This document shows, one piece after another, positions 56,437 to 64,000 of a DNA stretch of 64,000 nt. Position numbers and translations under genes: made by a program. The stretch comes from Glandiceps talaboti (lineage: Eukaryota; Hemichordata; Enteropneusta; Spengelidae). The notes under the pieces are model-generated. The model was not told the DNA's origin and did no database searches. It saw only the letters and a program-made list of their open reading frames with translations. The DNA lies in NCBI RefSeq assembly GCF_964340395.1, contig NC_135549.1, positions 6,018,001 to 6,082,000 on the forward strand, given 5' to 3'. The first letter of the stretch is position 1; each line of letters begins with the position of its first letter.

Positions 56437-59400
56437 TATCTGCTTCAAAATCATACATATGACCAACTCAATCACATTAATACTCGCAGAATATTCAGTC
56501 CCTATATCTTTTTACTACTTTGTTATCTAGTGGCAGCGAGTGACTTGCTAACCAAATGAATGAATAAATGTGTGTGTGTATGTGTATAGGTGTGTGAGTG
56601 AGTGAATGAAAGAAAGAAAGAATGGATGGATGGATGAATGAGAGATTAATTTACTGTCAGTTAGTGACTAACTAGTTAACTGACCGATTGATTGATTGAT
56701 GCACAATGGGTTGTGGCTAGCTGAATGACCAATAATTTCAATCGATTGAACATTTACATGTATAAGAGAACGAATATAATTTTCGCCAGGGGGAACGATG
56801 AAGAAACTATCTTAGTCAAAATTTATTTCGCATCACCTTAACCCCCCCCCCCCCATATAACTCTAGAAATCTCGTAGCACTCCCCCCCCCCACCACACAC
56901 ACACACACACACACATCGATTCACAATTGTATGGTACCTCCGCCCTCACGTGCATTGGAAATGTACAATACATTAAAGAAACAGTGGCATCGACTTCATT
57001 GTCCACAATAAAGTTCTGTACAGCTAGATATGGGATTTGCAAGGAGTAATCTCATAATGAGTTGTAACAAATACTTGGAAATACTTTATATGTGATAGCC
57101 AGCTGGGCTTTTTCCTTCAGAAATAGTGTCACCGTAATGGTCAGACAAAAGGATATTTGACAACATCGTCATAGTCCTTGACTGTACGTGACAGCTCTCC
57201 CTATCAAAATTGACTGAATAAGCTTAAAATGGTGCTTTAAGTTTCGAAAACAACTTAACATCTTGGTAGTGTACCAAAGTAAATAACTTGAAGTAGTGTT
57301 TTAAAAACATTGATGATTTATCGACAATGGCCCTTACATGATCAGAGGTAAACATGGCCATATATCATGTTTAGCAAACAAATTTTGATTAATACCACGT
57401 CTCAAAGGAACCAAAATGAAATAATCGATTTACATACACACAGCACAATATATTATGTTGAAAATCTTATTACGTATCTGACAATGCGTGCCTTGTAACT
57501 AACTGCTCATATTCAACCACATTGAGCTAGCGGAATTTCCACTATTTTTTTACCTATGATTTACTTATTGGCTGTTTGTGCTAAGGCTTTATATAGAATA
57601 GTAATTTATAACTAACTAGTATTACTGTGAAAATCACGAGACCTGAAACAAAACGCCATCTGTCTCGACAAAATTCTAATACTACATGCTAGTAATACTG
57701 TACAGTACCTGCTATATTGCATCGTCTGGTTCGATAAAACTTCACAGACATTGCTATACTGTATCGTCTCACTTGACAAATATCCTTGTCCGTCTGACTG
57801 ACTGACTGACTGACTTTATAGTTTTACTGTTAGTAAGTAAACACGCATATGGACTGTTCAGTGAGTGAGGGAAGCTAGGTGATCAGTTAGTTAGCTCGTG
57901 TGCCAATTTATAAAACCAATATAATTAAATACAAAACAGACACAGCCACAGAAATGATAAACTTTATCACCATGTATTACATATCTATACATACTGTATA
58001 ACACCACGAAATACATTTTCCAGTTCCCGAAATTTAAAAGTACACATTTTTAGATTTTTTTCATAAGAAAGATTTATAAGTGAGTGTACGGTATCAATTT
58101 TGACATTTCTCCATGACAATTTTCAAGATTTTGTTTACTGTAGTCAAACCCTTTCATGACTGCAAAGACTCAAGTGAAATAATGATGAATACAACACACT
58201 GAAATGTATTTTTCAAAATATTTCCATCAAAATGTGCTAAAATTACATCTGAATTAAAATATTTATTAATTTTAGCAAATTTCCCTCATAATCAGTAAAA
58301 TTTAACCTCTAAAAAGATTCAGGTTTGTGTCTTACAAGCCCTGCAGCTGACACATCCCTTTCACTCTCAGGACAAGTACTGCATCTGACAGCTGACCGAC
58401 ACACCAGTCTGTGAAACATTTTATATTGTCAGGTAGAATTGAAGATTGGTGGAGGGGACAGTGACTTCTTTCATTATTTCCTCAAAAAATGCCTGATTTG
58501 TGTGACAGGGAAGTGAAATTGAAATTATAACTTGGGAATTTTAGATTACAACAACTGACCTGAGAGATTTTGTTTTAAACTGTGATAATCTTACAACAAT
58601 TATATGATTTTTTTATAATTTCACTGGCAATAGTTTACTCTTTTTATGCAAAGGTTAAAAATCTGTGTTCAGAATTACAAATATATTAATTTAGGTATGT
58701 GTATGATCAAGCTGACATTTTTTCATGTAGTTAAATTAAATGAATTGGTATTTGCAGTCAAAATATGATGAACTTAACATTTTCAAGGTACAAACACTGA
58801 AGGAATATTCAAAAGTTGATCAACTGGATTTTTCTTCAACAATTATTAAAGAATATTATATTTTTTGCATTTTTTTCTATCACAATTGTGTGAGATACCG
58901 GGTTTTCGGAAATTGGAAAATGGTTTTCGGGCTGTTTATTATAAAATGTTGCATTTTACAGTCATCAGATGTGCATGCTCTCAAGGCGGACTATTACTGT
59001 GATTTATTACACTTGAATATGATTGAAACAAGGTTTTGACGTTCACATTTACACTAAAGAGCTCATCAAGATTCACTAATATACATATGTTAGCAGAGTC
59101 ATTATCTTCGAATCCAAATTACTGCAGAACTCCTCATATGGAAATGATGTTCATTTTACATGTGGACTTGGTAAATCATAGGACACAAAATTTTAGATCA
59201 GAATTAAGGGGGAAAGATCAACATTATAATCAGTGTATTCCTGTGAGTGTCTAATACAGTAACTGCAACCAGTATGTGCAAAAGTTTTATGTAGATTTGG
59301 AAAGGTACAATACGTCTAAGTAATACTGTTTTCTCCAGTAGACGTACGTGTGTGGTGTACATGTAACAGTTAGTTCTATTGCTTTAACACACGTAATAAA

Positions 59401-59598
59401 CAAGTCATCAACTATGTTTGGATATTAAATCAATAATAAGTACATTATTTGTTTTGGGTGACTTATTTCCTTATTGGCATAACCCGAACCACTATCAAGG
59501 GTTCTTGAACACGGATCTGCAACATTGTATATCCTGTTTCTGTTATAATTCATGGTTAATCATTTATTTTATCTATTTATTTGTCAAAACATGGAAAG
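55908..59598. other. Spacer between the two BRICHOS genes
   Basis: No gene found in 3.7 kb. It contains the TTA/TTG microsatellite (56382-56436), C-runs at about 56842-56853 and 56882-56890, a CA array at about 56892-56914, and AT-rich sequence. Confidence 0.6.
56382..56436. repeat. (TTA)n-(TTG)n microsatellite
   Basis: About seven TTA units then about ten TTG units, just downstream of BRICHOS gene 1 polyadenylation signals. Confidence 0.95.
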
Positions 59599-59606
59599 TA
59601 TAAAAG
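59599..59606 (+). promoter_or_regulatory. TATA box of BRICHOS gene 2
   Basis: TATAAAAG, 102 bp before the ancestral ATG (59701) and 134 bp before the usable ATG (59733). The flank around it shares a GAACACGGATCT block (near 59507 and 52534) with copy 1. Confidence 0.6.
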
Positions 59607-59732
59607 CACTGGAATCAGCTATTTTCGCCATAATCAGGACAATTATCGCTGGCAAAACACTGGTGGCATTCTCAGTTGTATATTCTTCAGTGTTGGTACG
59701 ATGGAAAACACAGAGAAAAATTCTATTGGTAT

Positions 59733-62700
59733 ATGGGTCAAAGCATAGACCCGCTCACACAGGTCAGTAATGCGGTAATATCTGTTGGATTTGACTGTAT
59801 ATGTTAGCTTCTAGATTTACATTTTATTACTTTATCTTTAGGAATATACATTCTCCCCTCCATTGTCTATGATTCTACCAAGTAATCTGGAATGATCACA
59901 TTTGGTAATTTTTTGAAAGTTGGCTTGATTAATTTGACGTCTACAAGTGCCTGACGAAAATTAGTTACAGGGTTTCATGTATAGAAGTACTTTGTTGTGA
60001 CCGACCAACTAGGATCAAAACATTACATTTGTAGTATAGATTACACTTTAGTATCCACTTCAGAAATTATACTATCGGGGGAAATGGGATGGGGGATGTT
60101 CAAGCTTTATTTTTTTCGCTCTACTCTGTTTTTTGGAAGAGGATTATGCCGTTTGTATTTGTATTGCGAGATATTTTATTCGTGTATGTTATCTCAGTGT
60201 TTTAACGAGAATCTGATAACCCTTGCTTTGCTTTTCAGGAGTTAAAGAAGTCGGGATGGAGGAAGATGACGAAAACTCGAAAATTCAAGATAGGTGCTGT
60301 GTTAGCCGTATTCATGGTTGTTGCCATGGCAGCAGCAGCTAGTTTTGTCGTTGTGAAACTGCAGAACAGTGATGGGGATGATAAAGAGTTTCATGGACGG
60401 GTAAGTATCTACACCTCTCAGAAAACTAACTGTGGGAACTACCCATGACCGTTTCATAAGGCATAACAAATGCTCAGTATCATAGCGTTGGATATATGTG
60501 TATTGTGGCGTGTGGAGGGGCCCTTGGGTTCAAGTGTGGGGATAGTTGGTTGGTGGGTTGATGTGTTGATGCATGGGTTGTTTATTGGTTTAGTTTACTC
60601 TTTGCGTTATTTTTTACAGACATTCAACTTTCAATATACGGACTCTGACGGCAACGTTCATCCTGGATCAATCGAAGTTGACACGGAGGACGGAGTCGAG
60701 ATTTTCAATACTGTCCAGAAAAAGGGTGATGGGCCAGGAGCGAAGAGCGCCACCAATGGTGACGTTTATGTAATCCAAGACACAGATAATGTAAATCGAT
60801 TCCAATATCTCAGACCTATTCTATACAGTTCAGTTTCAAGAAATACAAGACCGATAATTGTAATGATGCACTCTGTTAATTAAAAACAAATCAAACATTC
60901 TAAATGCAGTGTACTTAATCCACGCAAGAAAGCGCAAGACGAGCTCATAATACCAAAAGCACACTTAGCCCTGTTCTATCTCTAGAATCTGATGTGTATC
61001 AAGTTGACAAGATTTCTAGATCCAATATTTATTTGCCACCATGACCATTTAAACACTTGGCAATCATATATGTACAGCACAAAGTCGAAAAAAACCAGAA
61101 TTCATCGGTGTAGCATTGATCATGATGCAACATATAAACAGCACCTCCCTCGATTTTCATTTTCAACAGTTGCTGCAAGTCACGGTGGACGAAGGAGAGT
61201 CAGTTTGCTTCATCAATACCATCGCCCCAAATACTGCAATTAGCCCCGAAGATTTACAAGAGGAATTAGAAGGCAAGGACGAGGTACGTATTATCAGTTC
61301 GGTTCGTTTTATTCAAACTTTTCTACATTCATTTCATGGTAATTCCCTGGTTTCATTTCAGCTATAACCCAGATAGTGATACTAGGATCAGAGCTAGGTT
61401 TGTCACAGAACGTATTGATTGAGGAAAACAGACAGCACAGATACACTGAGATAGTCATTTTATCTGAAATTGTAAATGTTTGACAAAACATATACAGAAC
61501 TGAAATGACGACGTCACTAGTGGTTTACAGAGATAATGTTGAATAGTTGATTGATTGATACTTTGCATGAAATCAAGGACACACATTCTCAAGATACAAA
61601 AAATAAATTTATCAAAAATGGTTGTGCCTCCATGGTCAACCAGGGTGTATGATCAGGGACACGGTAGGGGGTTTCAGTGCATTGTATGCTCCCCAGGATG
61701 TTGGAGAAGTTATAGAGGGTCGCTGTGCCGATATAGTTCTGTGACAGGATGGCACTTTAACAATTATAATTATTATATTATATAATATTATAATTATAAA
61801 ATAACAATTTTACTGTTTGTTTACATCTTTCAACATATTTCTAGGATATTACAGTTGAAGCAGGTCAAACTGATCAGATCAATATGGATGTCGAAACAGA
61901 CCCAATCAATGATTTGTCGGTCTTAGGAGATGTCATTGCTGCCAGATGTGACGGCAAGTCAGTGTTCTGGGCAACCGTCAACGAGACGAATGGTGGCGAA
62001 AGTGATGCACAAGAAGGAGGAGGTTCGTAGTTTGTAGAGAATTTCGTGTATATCGAATCTGATTTTACTGTGGCTTGATTTGTGTAGAGTAATTCTAAAC
62101 AAATTGCATCATATCAAATGTCCATCGAATAGTTCGACGATAATGTCAAAAGGCTAGTTCAATACATAATTTGCGAATCTTCCGATCACAGTGAAGCGAA
62201 ATCTTGCTCATAAAATTCCTATAAATATGTTGCATCCTATAGTTAATTTTAATGTCAACATTCATGTTATTTTTCCATTCGACGTCCTTCAAAGTTTGTA
62301 TTGGTTTCTTTGATCGATATTAATACATTGCATTGTAACAGTTTTGAAAATCTTCGCTATTTGATGAATGCGTGTCTATCGATTGGTATAATAGGCATAT
62401 GTAAATCGCTGTATGAATGAATGAAATTGATGTACTTGTCCATTTGAGAGTCATGAAATAAGAAATAGTGCTCGAACACTTCTGCTCTTCAGTTCAAATC
62501 AACAAGTCGGGTTTTTTACTTGGTTTCTTACGTAATCGGATATGTAATTGACCCACTGACACAAATACAGACACAACTATTAAATCCTTTCTAAAATGGA
62601 ATCCGCTTCCCGAGCACCCTCTGCAGCATTTTGCAAGTGTAATGATTCGTTACAGTTTAAGCTGTAACTCTCTCAGAGCAAATCGAACCCCATTGCATCA

Positions 62701-62917
62701 TTTAATTGTCTCTTTCAAATGTTTTAATTATCTGAAACAGTTACTGTTCTTTTCTTTTTGATATCCAGTGCAGGCAAAGTACTGTCGGGCAATAAGAGAA
62801 TACGTCATGATATGCATAACATATTATCGCTGTGAATGGTCCTGGTTTCGTTATAGCTGTTGGTACTATCGTTACTGTTACGTCTCTTGCAGAACGAGAT
62901 TTGTCTGTTATGGTTAA
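59733..62917 (+). CDS. BRICHOS-domain type II membrane precursor, copy 2 (candidate antimicrobial-type precursor)
   Basis: Tandem paralogue of the gene at 52731. Six coding exons: 59733-59762, 60239-60400, 60620-60790, 61170-61283, 61845-62022, 62769-62917; same phases; 267 residues. The ATG equivalent to copy 1 (59701) is out of frame because of a 2-bp insertion, so I start at the next in-frame ATG (59733), which aligns with Met11 of copy 1. The membrane anchor is about residues 28-49. BRICHOS cysteines are Cys134 (CFINTIAP) and Cys194 (RCDGKSVFW), with one NET sequon. The exon 5 donor is GTTCGT, less usual than in copy 1. The last exon encodes residues 220-267: seven Cys (224, 234, 240, 249, 255, 259, 265), about 31% aromatic, net charge about +6. 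It is nine residues shorter than in copy 1 and has two extra cysteines. AATAAA signals at 63215 and 63372. Role inferred as in copy 1. Confidence 0.83.
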
Positions 62918-64000
62918 AGAAATGAATATCTGTCCTTGGCAACTGTTTCATATTGTTGATTATAAAATGCTTCACTTGTATTTTATAAAATATATCCATT
63001 TAATCGTATTTCTAGCAAATTATTTGACTTTTGTATCACATATTTAACACTACACACGAACGAAGGCACACTCACACAAACATGCACACACACACATACA
63101 TACACATACATATACATACATACACAAGCACGCACGCACGCACACACACACACACATACGTACGTTGCATTTTTATCTGTTTGTTTGTCTTTAACATTGC
63201 TTTACAATATGTAAAATAAATGTTTTCTCTAATTCCTTATTGTTTAGTGCTTCACAGTCAATTCAGTGTTAGTAATTAGTCTAGAATGTATATGATAGTA
63301 ATTCGTTGTAATTTTACACACAAATTTGTGACGTAATGTTGAAAATGTATATTTGTAAATCTGCATGGTTCAATAAATGATAAGTGAGCAATTTACTGTT
63401 TACATTTGTTTTGGAGAAATAACTTTGAATCGTTCGCTAGAGGGATCTAAGATCTAAGGATACATTGACAATAAGCCAATCGGTGCTTATGTCTACACTA
63501 ACCATCAAAACAAGCAGTAATTATGGTATTTCTGGGTGTTGCTAATTTGTAAGATGCCCCCAGACTATGACGTATAAATCTTTGTTCCTCGTCATCCTAC
63601 TACAGCATGTATCATCATTCATCGTGATCTACTAAATGCAAACTTAACTAGACGAAATTGAATGATTCGTCGTTAAGGGCGCTCTTTCAGAGCGATTACA
63701 AGCTTCAAGTTTTACAGCAAAAAGCTCGTCCAGTCTCAGATATTTCTTCAAACTTACATCATCACATATCATTTCGTGAGTTAATTTTTTGTAAGCTTTG
63801 TACCCGAACATACTCTGGATACAAAATGTGTGGCTGAGTCCACATTATAGAGCCGTATTGATAGCAGTGACCAATTATTTGACCAATGACACATACTAGT
63901 AGTCTCTGTGGACTGATTCGTTGTCCGTTGTATTTTGAGCTGTCGGTATCCTGTAAAATATACTCGACTGTAAACACCCCTTCACATAGTACGGCCAAGG
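62918..64000. other. 3' flank of BRICHOS gene 2
   Basis: Holds polyadenylation signals (63215, 63372) and a CA/CATA microsatellite. I see no supported gene to the window edge. Confidence 0.6.
63065..63160. repeat. (CA)n/(CATA)n microsatellite
   Basis: Mixed CA, CATA and CGCA units just after the stop codon of BRICHOS gene 2. Confidence 0.95.

Noticed and set aside
63897-63950. 54-bp minus-strand exon-like segment at the right edge
   Set aside because: Acceptor and GTATGT donor are present, but only 18 codons, all three frames are open, and there is no partner exon in the window.

Overview
This is a 64 kb piece of an animal nuclear genome. Coding sequence is split into short exons with canonical GT/AG splice sites, introns are long, AT-rich and full of microsatellites, and there are non-LTR retrotransposon and MITE insertions. 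The conserved proteins are close to their vertebrate counterparts. Together with the small size of the introns and the type of repeats, this suggests a marine invertebrate bilaterian, such as a lophotrochozoan or an invertebrate deuterostome. I cannot resolve the phylum from sequence alone.

Layout. (1) Positions 1-14977, minus strand: at least seven well-formed phase-0 exons of one gene I do not recognise, running off the left edge. (2) 17105-24577, plus strand: ten coding exons of CDK20 (cell cycle-related kinase), giving a complete 339-residue protein. Intron 3 carries a young 5'-truncated LINE with an intact reverse transcriptase frame, and intron 9 carries a mariner-like MITE inside a microsatellite. 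(3) 29587-44079, minus strand: four coding exons of a Golgi UDP-galactose transporter (SLC35A2 family, 377 residues), tail-to-tail with CDK20. (4) 44268-46676, plus strand: three coding exons of CHCHD4/MIA40 (162 residues), head-to-head with SLC35A2 and only 188 bp away, so the two probably share a promoter. (5) 46677-52730: repeat-rich DNA holding one orphan exon-like segment and three decayed inverted copies of the sequence found upstream of the next genes. (6) 52731-55907 and 59733-62917, plus strand: a tandem pair of six-exon genes for type II membrane proteins with an acidic BRICHOS domain and a separate last exon encoding a cationic, Cys- and aromatic-rich C-terminal peptide.

The BRICHOS pair is the most interesting part. 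The architecture (signal anchor, acidic linker, BRICHOS, cationic Cys-paired C-terminal peptide) resembles the precursors of BRICHOS-type antimicrobial peptides known from annelids. Both copies share exon phases, TATA boxes about 100 bp upstream of the first ATG and a conserved 5' flank. The BRICHOS exons are well conserved between copies, while the C-terminal exon differs in length and cysteine number. The second copy has a 2-bp shift in its first exon that moves the usable start codon downstream. An antimicrobial role is inference; the domain layout is read directly from the sequence.

The other genes are housekeeping genes (cell-cycle/cilium kinase, Golgi sugar-nucleotide transport, mitochondrial disulfide relay) with no evident functional link to each other. 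Microsatellites and decayed minisatellites are abundant throughout, and most long open frames outside the genes named here are microsatellite translations.
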